64,000 bases of DNA from Oribacterium sp. KHPX15. Its GTDB lineage: Bacteria; Bacillota; Clostridia; Lachnospirales; Lachnospiraceae. This document shows, one piece after another, positions 43,757-52,783 of the stretch. Within the stretch, counting starts at the first letter, position 1. Every line of letters begins with the position of its first letter. The notes under the pieces were generated by a model. It ran no database searches and was not told the DNA's origin. It saw nothing but the letters and a program-made list of their open reading frames with translations. Both the position numbers and the translations under genes were made by a program. The stretch covers positions 78,262-142,261 of the forward strand of contig NZ_FNRG01000007.1 in the NCBI RefSeq assembly GCF_900107835.1, written 5' to 3'.

Positions 43757-44749
43757 TTACGAAATCTGTTTTATAAGTTCCGTAATTTCTGATTCTCCGA
43801 TATTTTGTGTGCTGTCAATGTCTATGGCGTAGCTGTGATCATCCTTAGTCCAGATGGCGACATAGACATTATCACCTGTACCCTTGAGAGTAACCTCTGT
43901 TCCTTCTATGCTGACTGCCCTCTCGTTATCATAGCTGTTGTAATCTCCGCTTATGTCCTGGTCTTTAGCATTGGACTTTCTTATACGGAAGGCTTCATGA
44001 GAAGCTGCGTCATTATAGATGATCTCCAGCATTTTACCGGTCATCGACCTGAAGATTCCGGCATTACAGTCTAAAAAGCTTTCAGGTATCGTGATATCAA
44101 ATCCTGCATCCTTTTCCGCATCGGAGAGGGTGCTGCTGTCGAGCCAGGGATTTGCGATCATAGTCAGAACATCTTCTTTTTCTTCGGAAGATGCTTCCAC
44201 GCCTTCAGTTTTAACGCCATCCATTGCTGTATTTTCCTCCGATAAAGCATTGTTCGATGATGCTTTGGGGGGATTTCCGGTTTTGGCCTGTGCTTCAGAG
44301 GGAACGTCATTGGCAATTTCTTCCCTCTGAGTGGGTTTGATACTTCTAAGTACCGAGGGTTTCTCTTCTGCATTATCAGCAGAAGCGGAATCTCCGGAAA
44401 CTGCTTCTGCCGAAGCTGCATCCTGCTGAACAGCCTGTGGAGCCAGGACTTCTTTATTTCCGTTGAAGACTGCCATATATGTTCCAAATCCCAGAGCCAG
44501 GATAAGGGCGGCTGCAACGGTACCCAGGGGCTTAAAACGCCGCTTGGTATTTAAATGTATCACCTTGTCGTTTTCGGATCCGTTTTCTGCAGTAGAATGT
44601 TTCTCAGAGGCACTGTCTTTGCCGGAATCAGTTTCGACAGAGATATCGTCAATACCCTCTTCCTGTGCAAGCGCCTTCGGCATCGCTTCAAGAATGTACT
44701 TTTCGTCGATATCACCGATGGCTTTTAAAAGTTCTGTTTCCTTTTTCAT
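43757..44749 (-). CDS. Membrane anti-sigma factor
   Basis: A 330-residue single-span protein. The N-terminal cytoplasmic part (residues 1-75, KAIGDIDEKYILEAMP) would bind the sigma factor. One helix follows (about 77-95, LGTVAAALILALGFGTYMAV), then an extracytoplasmic Ser/Glu/Ala-rich linker and a beta-rich C-terminal domain (AVSIEGTEVTLKGTGDNVYV) like DUF4367 sensor domains. The start overlaps the ECF sigma gene by 4 bases, the usual sigma/anti-sigma coupling. Assignment rests on topology and position. Confidence 0.75.
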   Translation of the reverse strand: MKKETELLKAIGDIDEKYILEAMPKALAQEEGIDDISVETDSGKDSASEKHSTAENGSENDKVIHLNTKRRFKPLGTVAAALILALGFGTYMAVFNGNKEVLAPQAVQQDAASAEAVSGDSASADNAEEKPSVLRSIKPTQREEIANDVPSEAQAKTGNPPKASSNNALSEENTAMDGVKTEGVEASSEEKEDVLTMIANPWLDSSTLSDAEKDAGFDITIPESFLDCNAGIFRSMTGKMLEIIYNDAASHEAFRIRKSNAKDQDISGDYNSYDNERAVSIEGTEVTLKGTGDNVYVAIWTKDDHSYAIDIDSTQNIGESEITELIKQIS

Positions 44750-45312
44750 AGCGATATCCCCTCACTTTCAAGTGTTGTAAGAAGTGCGGCTCTCATGCGG
44801 CTGAGCGCCATTTTCACCTTGCTTTCGGTGAAACCGTACTCCTCTGCTATCTCACTGACGGGAGACATGTACCAGTATCTTCTGACGAAGATTTTTCTTT
44901 GATCAGGTTTTTGATTTTCCAGAAACCGGTTGATGCAGTCTGTTAATGTTATCAGCTCCGGTAAATCATCCGGACGGGCAGATTTTGTGTCGGCAAGGCA
45001 TTCTGAGAGCTCCTCAATAACTGCTGCCGTTTCTCCATTACCGCGCTTTGCGGCTGTCTGTTTCCTGTAAATATTCAATGCCAGATTCCTCGTTATCTTT
45101 CCCAGGAAGGTTCTGAGTACACAAGGTCTTTGGGGAGGTATTGCGTTCCAGGTATTCATCCATGTGTCATTAACACATTCCTCACTGTCTTCCCGGTTGT
45201 ATAAAATATTCATGGCTATGTAGATACAGTAGTTGCCATACTTAGCTGCAGTTTCGGTTATTGCAGATTCTGACCTTGCAAAATAAAGCTCTATAATTTC
45301 CTGATCAGTCAT
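44746..45312 (-). CDS. ECF-type RNA polymerase sigma factor
   Basis: A 188-residue sigma-70-family factor. Region 2 is residues about 10-80 (NREDSEECVNDTWMNTWNAI) and region 4 is about 125-185 (DQRKIFVRRYWYMSPVSEIA, then ESKVKMALSRMRAAL helix-turn-helix). It heads the operon with the anti-sigma and DUF4349 genes. A TGTAAC...CGTG pair upstream is a candidate autoregulated promoter. Confidence 0.92.
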   Translation of the reverse strand: MTDQEIIELYFARSESAITETAAKYGNYCIYIAMNILYNREDSEECVNDTWMNTWNAIPPQRPCVLRTFLGKITRNLALNIYRKQTAAKRGNGETAAVIEELSECLADTKSARPDDLPELITLTDCINRFLENQKPDQRKIFVRRYWYMSPVSEIAEEYGFTESKVKMALSRMRAALLTTLESEGISL

Positions 45313-45414
45313 GTAATGTCCTCGTTTCTGTTTCGGATAACCGGAACGTCCTGTATATTTCTATACTGCATATGAGGTTTCCAATGCTATCCTTATGCTC
45401 TTCATCCTAATACA

Positions 45415-45439
45415 CACGAAATGTAGTTCACAGGTTACA
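45415..45439 (-). promoter_or_regulatory. Candidate ECF-dependent promoter
   Basis: On the minus strand TGTAAC (45434-45439) and CGTG (45415-45418) are 15 bases apart, about 100 bases before the sigma gene. The pattern fits ECF promoters but is short. Confidence 0.35.
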
Positions 45440-45645
45440 CTTTTTTTGAAAAAAATTTGTGTATTACAATAAAGAATTATACTGTGGTTCTTATATGATT
45501 TTATGACATATAGTGAGGACTGTGAAGAAAAGTTTTTTAGAAAATAAAAAAAAGCGGAAACAATCCGCAATTTAGGAAATTATAAGAGTGAGATAACAAT
45601 AAGCTTAAAAAGGTGAAAGCCCGTATAAATAACTGGATAAAAAAA

Positions 45646-45669
45646 CCGTCCGACAGGAGTGTCGGACGG
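45646..45669 (-). terminator. Terminator after the tetra-FMN protein
   Basis: A perfect 10-bp stem CCGTCCGACA/TGTCGGACGG followed by a T7 run on the minus strand. Confidence 0.9.
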
Positions 45670-45721
45670 CTGCATAATTTCAAATTAATGCTATATTTTT
45701 GAAGCCTTAATAAATGAATGG

Positions 45722-47194
45722 TTATTTAGTAAAAACAGACGGATCTATACCTGCGCTTTCAAGGGCCTTCTTTGCAGCTTCCTTGATGGCATCAGATGTT
45801 ATTGTGGCACCGGAAATGGCATCAACATTAAGGCTGTTTGCAGAGAGGATTTTCTCCGGAAGTTCTTCAAGAGCCTTGGTGCCGATACCGACGGTCTCCT
45901 TGTCTCCTGTTGCAACAAGATTGATGATCTTGTTTGCAACAGCTGTAACCTCAACTGTGACAGGACCGTTAATACCCTGAGCTTCGCCGGTAGCTGTAAC
46001 TTCATCGGCAGCAGCTTCTTTTGAATCTTCATCCTTTTTGGTCTCAGCTTCGCTTTCCTCTGCCTTACTCTCTTCAGCTTCACTCTCCTGTGCATCTGCC
46101 TTATCAAAGCCTGCACTCTCAAGAGCCTGCTTAGCGGCTGTCTTGATGGCGTCAGATGTAACGGTAGCACCTGAAACGGCATCAACATCAATTGTGTTCT
46201 TTGAAACCATTTCGGCCGGAAGCTGTTCGAGAGCTACACCTCCAAGGCTTGGAGTCTCCTTTTCGCCTTTGGCAACAACGTCATAGATCTTGTTGGCAGT
46301 AGCTGTGATCTCAACAGTAACAGGTCCCATAAGTCCCTGTGCCTCGCCTGTAACAGTCACTGCATCGGCAGGAATATCTTTTTTCTCAGCTGCTGCACTT
46401 GTGGTTTCCTCAGCAGTCTCCTTAGTCTCGGCAGGAGCATCCTTTGCATCAGCAGCGGCGCCGGTAAAGTTAGATGCATTAAGACCTGCACTTTCAAGAG
46501 CCTGCTTAGCGGCTGTCTTGATGGCATCAGATGTAACGGTAGCACCTGAAACGGCATCAACATCAAGTGTATTATTTTTGATCATTTCGCCCGGAAGCTG
46601 TTCGAGAGCTACACCTCCAAGTGATGGAGTCTCCTGGTCGCCCTTGGCAACAACATTATAAATCTTGTCGGCAGTAGCTGTGATCTCAACAGTAACAGGT
46701 CCCATAAGTCCCTGTGCTTCTCCGGTAGCTGTAACTGCGTCAGCAGGAATCTCATCAAGATTAACTTCTACAGTCTCCTTCTCTACATAGCCGAATACTG
46801 TCGGATCAAAACCTGCAGCCTTGATAGCCTCAACGGTAGCATTCTTAATAGCTGTTGATGTAACGGTAGCACCTGTTACAGCATCAACGTCAATGCTGTT
46901 TGCCTCAAAGATGCTTGCAGGAAGCTGGTCAACTGCCATGGTTCCGATATTTGGCGTTTCGTTCTGTTCAGTAACATTGATGGAATAAATCTTATCCTTA
47001 GTAAGGATAAGCTCAACCTTAACGTCTCCGTCCATGCCCTGACCAACACCTTCTACCTTAACAGCATCTGCAGGAATCTTACTCTTCGGAGCACTGCTTG
47101 AGGTTCCGAGATCCTTTGACTGCATACCTGTAACTACTGCGGCAACTATACCAACACCGATAACTCCAAGAGCGATCATATTGTTCTGTTTCAT
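45722..47194 (-). CDS. Membrane-anchored protein with four FMN-binding repeats
   Basis: A 490-residue protein with an N-terminal anchor or uncleaved signal (residues 6-24) and four FMN-binding domains (PF04205 type). Each holds a D-A-x-(S/T)GAT motif; the predicted FMN-bearing threonines are Thr110, Thr219, Thr344 and Thr464. Acidic Ala/Glu/Lys-rich linkers separate domains 2-3 and 3-4. Repeats 2 and 3 are nearly identical. Covalent FMN attachment by ApbE is expected outside the membrane, giving a chain of four flavins. It resembles the two-domain flavoprotein PplA of Listeria extracellular electron transfer, but it has no lipobox. It is monocistronic; the electron donor and acceptor are unknown. 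Confidence 0.88.
   Translation of the reverse strand: MKQNNMIALGVIGVGIVAAVVTGMQSKDLGTSSSAPKSKIPADAVKVEGVGQGMDGDVKVELILTKDKIYSINVTEQNETPNIGTMAVDQLPASIFEANSIDVDAVTGATVTSTAIKNATVEAIKAAGFDPTVFGYVEKETVEVNLDEIPADAVTATGEAQGLMGPVTVEITATADKIYNVVAKGDQETPSLGGVALEQLPGEMIKNNTLDVDAVSGATVTSDAIKTAAKQALESAGLNASNFTGAAADAKDAPAETKETAEETTSAAAEKKDIPADAVTVTGEAQGLMGPVTVEITATANKIYDVVAKGEKETPSLGGVALEQLPAEMVSKNTIDVDAVSGATVTSDAIKTAAKQALESAGFDKADAQESEAEESKAEESEAETKKDEDSKEAAADEVTATGEAQGINGPVTVEVTAVANKIINLVATGDKETVGIGTKALEELPEKILSANSLNVDAISGATITSDAIKEAAKKALESAGIDPSVFTK
46117..46735. repeat. Near-identical DNA repeats coding for FMN domains 2 and 3
   Basis: The stretch from about 46117 to 46355 (domain 3) repeats at about 46490 to 46735 (domain 2) with few changes, for example shared GCATCAGATGTAACGGTAGC blocks. 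This implies recent internal duplication. Confidence 0.8.
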
Positions 47195-47367
47195 TTTAGT
47201 CCCCCATTTACCTGGAAATAAATAGACATCAATATGTCCATATGTTCTCTAAATATAACATAGGTTAATGCCTTTTTCATAGGGATTTCAATAAGTTTGT
47301 CAAAAAAACTTGACGCTGTGGCAGTGTTGTCCGGAGTCAGAAGCTTCCTGAAAATATTCACTCCGGA

Positions 47368-47397
47368 AATCCAATGGGGACGGTTCTCTTCCGCGAT
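47368..47397. repeat. GGGGACGG-type repeat, half copy R4
   Basis: AATCCAATGGGGACGGTTCTC matches the left arm of the R1-R3 family, but the right arm is missing. Confidence 0.65.
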
Positions 47398-47406
47398 ACA
47401 ATAAAA

Positions 47407-47435
47407 AGCTCCATGCACTTTAAGAGTACATGGAG
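47407..47435 (-). terminator. Terminator after the haemolysin III-like gene
   Basis: CTCCATG/CATGGAG stem with a T-run on the minus strand, 39 bases past the stop. Confidence 0.7.
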
Positions 47436-47473
47436 GATAATATTACACTTTTTTAAAAAGCCGGGATTTCATA

Positions 47474-48145
47474 TCAACCCGCCAACAGAATCATCACGCC
47501 GTAGTGGCACATGGAACCTGCAATTACGAAGCAATGGAATATCTCATGATTTCTGAAATATTTCGGAAAACGCTCAAATACAGGAAGCTTCAAAGCATAT
47601 ATGATGCCGCCGATGGTATAAATCACACCGCCCCAGAAAAGCAGAGAAAACTCAGCATCTGTAAGCGAAGCCCTGATCTTCATGATGGCAGTTACACATA
47701 ACCAGCCGAGAGCGATATAAATGAGAGCATTGAGCCACTTGGGAGTATGGATATAGATAATGTTTACGGCCATACCAATGGCTGACAGAATCCATACAAC
47801 AAGCAGCAGCAGCCAGCCCGTTCTGTCCCCGAGAGCTATGGCACAAATAGGAGTATAGCTACCTGCTATAAGCATATAGATCATCATATGGTCTATCTTC
47901 TTCAAAGTGTCATTAACCTTCGGTGATATATCAATAAGATGATAGGTGGAGCTTGCGGCATAAAGAAGAACTATACTCAATGCAAATATCCCAAAAGCAA
48001 GTATGCGCTCCGGACTCGGATGCTGCGCCACCCTGTAAAAAAGCGGAATTGCAGCTATTATGGAAAGAATCATTGCAACATAATGTGTAAAGAAACTGCC
48101 AGGATCCTTGATCTTAAGCAGTAAAGAATTTCCCTTCGTAAACAT
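47474..48145 (-). CDS. Haemolysin III/PAQR-family membrane protein
   Basis: A 223-residue protein with seven transmembrane helices. Family motifs are YAASSTYHLID (helix 2, metal-site Ser/His), KIDHMMIYMLIAGSYTPICAI and NHEIFHCFVIAGSMCHYGV (His pair near the C-terminus), which together form a Zn-binding hydrolase-like site. The start is set at 48145 because GGAGGAGG lies 5 bases upstream and overlaps the in-frame ATG at 48160. Physiological role in bacteria is poorly defined. Confidence 0.9.
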   Translation of the reverse strand: MFTKGNSLLLKIKDPGSFFTHYVAMILSIIAAIPLFYRVAQHPSPERILAFGIFALSIVLLYAASSTYHLIDISPKVNDTLKKIDHMMIYMLIAGSYTPICAIALGDRTGWLLLLVVWILSAIGMAVNIIYIHTPKWLNALIYIALGWLCVTAIMKIRASLTDAEFSLLFWGGVIYTIGGIIYALKLPVFERFPKYFRNHEIFHCFVIAGSMCHYGVMILLAG

Positions 48146-48373
48146 AAATACCTCCTCCATAAAAGCTGATTTTCACTTTTAAATATGATATGCAGACGAA
48201 TATTTATCCGACTGAGATGCTGGCTCTACGTGATGTAGTTTTCATTACTACATACAATTATATCAAGAATTTGAAATATTGCAACTACGAGAGCCTATTA
48301 TACACACCTTTGAAAATATTGGAAGTAGTATTTAGATTATTTAATAAATATATAGAAAGGTTGAAACAGATCA

Positions 48374-48680
48374 GCCGGAGCCGGAGGGCAGGCATTTAAA
48401 GGCGTTGAGCCGAGTCGAGAAAAATTAAAATCGGACCCCTTAGAAGCAGTTGATCCATTTTCCTTAGCCCCCTCGCCAAGTCTGAGTTTTCATAAAAGTA
48501 AACTCAGACATTGCTGCCCAAGATTTGTTTTTTAATCTTGGGAGCCGCGCGGCTTTGAGCGGTTCAAAAGAATCCGTCAGGATTCTTTCTTTGGCGAGGG
48601 TCTACTGCTTCTTAGGGGTCCGATTTTAAATTTTTCCGACTCGGCGACTCGCCTTTAAATGCCTGCCCTCCGGCTCCGGC
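48374..48680. repeat. 307-bp foldback (MITE-like) element downstream of purL
   Basis: The first 31 bases (starting GCCGGAGCCGGAGGGCAGGC) are exactly repeated in inverted form at the other end, and the arms stay similar for about 78 bases. The interior holds nested hairpins: CCCTCGCCA/TGGCGAGGG, a TCTGAGTTT/AAACTCAGA hairpin, a CCCAAGATT/AATCTTGGG hairpin and GAATCC/GGATTC. No ORF is present. It ends 9 bases from the purL stop. Confidence 0.9.
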
Positions 48681-48689
48681 GTCCGTATA

Positions 48690-51600
48690 TTACTCGAAAT
48701 ATTCCTTGGCAGCCTTGAAAAGACCCATATCGTAATTTCCGGGAACATTCTTGTAGAGGCTGTGGCCCCATCTCTCGGCATGTCCCATCTTACCGAGTAC
48801 TCTTCCATCAGGTGAGGTGATACCCTCAACCGCATAGTAGGAACCGTTAGGATTGAACTGGATATCCATAGTCGGGTGACCATCGAGATCCACATACTGA
48901 GTTGCGATCTGACCGTTCTCAACAAGCTTCTTGAAAAGCTCCGGCTCGCAAATGAAACGTCCCTCGCCATGTGAAACCGGTACACTGTATATGTCGCCCG
49001 GTTCAGAATCCGAAAGCCATGGAGACATATTGGAAGCGACTCTTACATTAACGATCTTTGACTGGTGACGGCTGATGGTGTTGAAGGTAAGAGTAGGACA
49101 ATGCTCATCTGTATCTCTTATCTCACCAAACGGTACGAGACCAAGCTTTATAAGTGCCTGGAAACCATTGCAGATACCAAGCATGAGACCGTCACGCTTT
49201 GTGAGCATATCCATGGTAGCTGTCTTTACTGCCTCATTTCTGAAGAAAGAGGTAATGAACTTGGCGGAACCATCCGGCTCATCTCCGCCTGAGAAACCGC
49301 CCGGGATAAAGATAAGCTGTGACTCTTCGATGTGCTTTGCAACCTCGTTTACAGAATCTGCGATATCCTGCTTTGTCATGTTTCTGACTACAACTATCTC
49401 AGGCTCAAGACCTGCATCGGCCATAGCCTTTGCGGAATCGTATTCACAGTTGTTGCCAGGGAACACAGGGATAAGAACCTTCGGCTTTGCAACCGATACA
49501 GCAGGTGCAACCCAGTTCTCCTCTGTGTAATCAGCTATTGTAACATCAGCCTCTTCCGGCTCTGCATCCTTATCAAGATTCATGTTGCACTTAAATACCT
49601 TCTCAAGCTTATCCTCGTAAGCCTCACAAAGGTCTGAAAGCTTCAGAACCTCGTCATTGTAACGGATCTCTGCATCCGCTGTTGTCTCACCGAGGTCAGC
49701 AACTATGATGCCCTTATCCTTAAGCTCAGATGCTGCATAAATCTCATCAAGAGTAGACTTCTCATTAAGCTCGAGGATGAAGCTTCCGTACTGATATCCG
49801 AAGATATCCTGAACTGAAAGGCTCGGTGCAAATGCGAAGCCAAAAGCATTACCCATGCACTGCTTGAGAACTGCTTCAGCGGCTCCGCCGTAAGTCGGTG
49901 TGTAAATGGAAGCAAGCTTTCCGTCTGTCACGAGCTTATGAACATAGTCGAAAAGTGTAAGGAGACTTTCCTTTGTAGGAAGCTCGTTTCTGTATTCCGG
50001 CTTAAGCCAGAGAACCTTATGTCCTGCTCCCTTAAACTCAGGGCTTGTGATGTACTTCGCATCCTCTGTTGTGATGGCGAAGGAAACAAGGGTTGGAGGA
50101 ACATCCAGCTTCTCGAAGGTTCCGGACATGGAATCCTTGCCGCCGATGGCAGCGATTCCGAGGTCGAGCTGTGCATCAAAGGCACCGAGAAGTGCCAGAA
50201 GAGGCTGTCCCCAACGTGCGCTGTCGTGACCAGGCTTTCCGAAGTACTCCTGGAAAGTAAGGTAAGTGTCATCGAAGCCTGCACCGGTTGCAATAAGCTT
50301 TGCTGCAGACTCAACTACTGCAAGATATGCACCCTTGTAGCAGTTCTTCTCAGTGATGAAAGGATTGTAGCCGTAAGCCATAACGGAAGTGTCATCTGTG
50401 TGGCCCTTCTCAACGGAAATCTTGGCAGCCATTGCCTGTATAGGTGTGCGCTGATTCTTTCCGCCGAATGGCATAAGCACTGTTCCTGCACCGATGGTGG
50501 AGTCGAAACGCTCACTGAGACCTCTCTTTGAGCAGACATTGAGATCCTCTGAAAGAGCTGTCATGTTCTCGCTGAAGCTGCCCTTGACCTCGCGGTAAAT
50601 GCTTTCGCCGGCAGCTGCCTTAACTGTGATGTGCTTCTCTGCACCGTTTGAGTTAAGGAAGTCACGTGACAGATTGATGATGTCTTTGCCGTTCCAGTGT
50701 GCGATAAGTCTGTTTGTATCTGTAACTGTAGCAACATGGGTAGCCTCAAGGTTCTCCTCGTGAGCAAGCTCCATGAAGCGATTCATATCCTTTTGTTCAA
50801 CAACTACAGCCATTCTTTCCTGTGACTCTGAGATAGCAAGCTCTGTTCCGTCGAGACCTTCGTACTTCTTGGGAACCTTGTTCAGGTCAATGTCAAGACC
50901 GTCAGCCAGCTCACCGATGGCAACGGAAACTCCGCCGGCACCGAAATCGTTGCAGCGCTTGATAAGTCTTGAAGCCTCCGCATTACGGAAAAGACGCTGA
51001 AGCTTACGCTCCTCGGGAGCATTACCCTTCTGAACTTCTGCGCCATCCTTTTCAAGGGACTCAACATTATGTGACTTGGAAGAACCGGTTGCACCGCCGA
51101 TACCGTCGCGGCCTGTACGACCGCCCAGGAGAATGACTACGTCCCCTGCAGCAGGCACTTCGCGGCGGACATTCTCTGCGGGAGCGGCTGCAACTACTGC
51201 ACCGATCTCCATGCGCTTTGCGGCATAGCCCGGATGATAGAGCTCGTCTACAAGACCTGTTGCGAGACCGATCTGGTTACCGTAGCTGGAATATCCGTCA
51301 GCAGCTGTGGTAACAAGCTTTCTCTGAGGAAGCTTTCCTGTCATGGTATCCTTAACAGAAACTGTCGGATCGGCAGCACCGGTCACACGCATTGCCTGAT
51401 AAACATAGGATCTTCCTGAAAGAGGATCGCGGATGGCACCTCCGATACAGGTTGCGGCACCACCGAAAGGCTCGATTTCGGTAGGATGGTTGTGGGTCTC
51501 GTTCTTGAAAAGCAGGAGCCAGTCCTGTGCCTCGCCGTCAACATTAACCTTTATCTTAACGGTGCAGGCATTGATCTCCTCAGACTCATCAAGCTTCGGA

Positions 51601-52442
51601 AGCTTTCCTTCCTTCTTGAGAACCTTGGCAGCAAGAGTTCCGATATCCATAAGGTTGATGGGTTTTGTGCGGTTAAGCTCCTTGCGTGAATTAATGTAAC
51701 GCTCCCATGAAGCCTTGAGCTGTTCATCCTCGAATGTTACATCATCGATGGTTGTAAGGAAGGTTGTATGGCGGCAATGATCTGACCAGTAGGTATCGAT
51801 CATGCGGATTTCTGTGATTGAAGGGTCTCTTTGCTCGCTCTTGAAGTAATTCTGACAGAATTTAAGGTCATCGAGGTCCATGGCAAGACCCATATCCTTC
51901 AGGATATCCTTGAGCTTATCCTCGGAAGCTGCGATAAAGCCGTTCAGGGTATCAACAGACTCAGGGATGTCATACTTGACATCCAGGGTGTCGAAGGTCT
52001 CGAGGGAAGCCTCTCTCGCCTCCACAGGGTTGATGACATACTTCTTAATGTCAGCGATCTCCTGCTCTGTGAGGGTTCCGTAGAGAAGGTAAACCTTGGC
52101 GGAACGAACCTTTGGACGGTCTCCGGTTGTAAGGATCTGTATGCACTGGGCAGCTGAGTCGGCTCTCTGGTCGAACTGTCCCGGAAGGAACTCTACAGCA
52201 AAAACATAGGCATCCTTATGCTCAGGAAGCTCTGTGTAAACATTATCAAGCTGAGGCTCACTGAGAACCAGCTTTGTAGCCTTTTCAAATGTTTCTTTAT
52301 CCAGTCCCTCAACATCGTAACGATTCAGAAGGCGTACGTCTGTGAGATTCTTAATGAGTAGTATGTGGCGGATGTCATGGCGAAGTCCCTGGGCCTCGTG
52401 ACGAAGTCCGTCTTTTTTCTCAACATAAACTCGATTTACCAT
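48690..52442 (-). CDS. purL: Phosphoribosylformylglycinamidine synthase (single chain)
   Basis: A 1250-residue enzyme of step 4 in purine synthesis. It joins a synthetase half (DTYWSDHCRHTTF, LFKNETHNHPTEIEPFGGAA, LGGRTGRDGIGGATGSS) to a C-terminal class I glutaminase (VLIPVFPGNNCEYDSA, LGICNGFQALIKLGL with nucleophile Cys, SHGEGRFIC, GKMGHAER), so no separate purQ or purS is needed. The start is set at 52442 after AAGGAG; the upstream frame runs through the foldback element at 52466-52676. Last gene of the pur operon. Confidence 0.95.
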   Translation of the reverse strand: MVNRVYVEKKDGLRHEAQGLRHDIRHILLIKNLTDVRLLNRYDVEGLDKETFEKATKLVLSEPQLDNVYTELPEHKDAYVFAVEFLPGQFDQRADSAAQCIQILTTGDRPKVRSAKVYLLYGTLTEQEIADIKKYVINPVEAREASLETFDTLDVKYDIPESVDTLNGFIAASEDKLKDILKDMGLAMDLDDLKFCQNYFKSEQRDPSITEIRMIDTYWSDHCRHTTFLTTIDDVTFEDEQLKASWERYINSRKELNRTKPINLMDIGTLAAKVLKKEGKLPKLDESEEINACTVKIKVNVDGEAQDWLLLFKNETHNHPTEIEPFGGAATCIGGAIRDPLSGRSYVYQAMRVTGAADPTVSVKDTMTGKLPQRKLVTTAADGYSSYGNQIGLATGLVDELYHPGYAAKRMEIGAVVAAAPAENVRREVPAAGDVVILLGGRTGRDGIGGATGSSKSHNVESLEKDGAEVQKGNAPEERKLQRLFRNAEASRLIKRCNDFGAGGVSVAIGELADGLDIDLNKVPKKYEGLDGTELAISESQERMAVVVEQKDMNRFMELAHEENLEATHVATVTDTNRLIAHWNGKDIINLSRDFLNSNGAEKHITVKAAAGESIYREVKGSFSENMTALSEDLNVCSKRGLSERFDSTIGAGTVLMPFGGKNQRTPIQAMAAKISVEKGHTDDTSVMAYGYNPFITEKNCYKGAYLAVVESAAKLIATGAGFDDTYLTFQEYFGKPGHDSARWGQPLLALLGAFDAQLDLGIAAIGGKDSMSGTFEKLDVPPTLVSFAITTEDAKYITSPEFKGAGHKVLWLKPEYRNELPTKESLLTLFDYVHKLVTDGKLASIYTPTYGGAAEAVLKQCMGNAFGFAFAPSLSVQDIFGYQYGSFILELNEKSTLDEIYAASELKDKGIIVADLGETTADAEIRYNDEVLKLSDLCEAYEDKLEKVFKCNMNLDKDAEPEEADVTIADYTEENWVAPAVSVAKPKVLIPVFPGNNCEYDSAKAMADAGLEPEIVVVRNMTKQDIADSVNEVAKHIEESQLIFIPGGFSGGDEPDGSAKFITSFFRNEAVKTATMDMLTKRDGLMLGICNGFQALIKLGLVPFGEIRDTDEHCPTLTFNTISRHQSKIVNVRVASNMSPWLSDSEPGDIYSVPVSHGEGRFICEPELFKKLVENGQIATQYVDLDGHPTMDIQFNPNGSYYAVEGITSPDGRVLGKMGHAERWGHSLYKNVPGNYDMGLFKAAKEYFE

Positions 52443-52465
52443 TTGTTTCTCCTTATCTGTGTGGT

Positions 52466-52676
52466 GGACCGTCCGGAAAATGCGAGGGATGTGCGCAGGC
52501 CCACGAGATACGAGGAGAAAATGCCATTGAAATGCGCTACGCGCAGGCATTTTCGTTTGATTTCGGCTTACGCCGAAACAGCCTCGCCGCCTGGGGGCAC
52601 CAGCATTTCTTACGAAACGCTGATGAATCTCGCAAGCCTTTGCACCCATCCCTCACATTTTCCTACACTGTGTCGG
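52466..52676. repeat. Foldback element E1 between purD and purL
   Basis: Outer arms GGAAAATGCGAGGGATG and CATCCCTCACATTTTCC bracket three inner hairpins (AAAATGCC/GGCATTTT, TTTCGGC/GCCGAAA, CAGCATTTC/GAAACGCTG). On the minus strand the left end reads GGGTGCAAAGGCTTGCGAG and the right end GTGGGCCTGCGCAC, shared with element E2 at 54824-54982. No ORF is credible. Confidence 0.85.
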
Positions 52677-52783
52677 GCGGTAATATTAAATATCTGATAC
52701 ATCATAGCTACCATGCTAACTTGGCATTTCTACGATAAAACAGTTACAGAATGTGTAGATATGTATTATTCGATGTACTGATG

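Noticed and set aside
45361..45570. 69-residue minus-strand ORF before the ECF sigma gene
   Set aside because: It is A/T-rich and lies over the likely ECF promoter, with no Shine-Dalgarno site.
47191..47418. 75-residue minus-strand ORF upstream of the tetra-FMN protein
   Set aside because: It spans a repeat half copy and a terminator and ends in the start region of the real gene.
52443..52649. N-terminal extension of PurL in the same open frame
   Set aside because: The frame stays open through foldback element E1, but PurL homologues start at MVNRVYVEKK, which has AAGGAG upstream.
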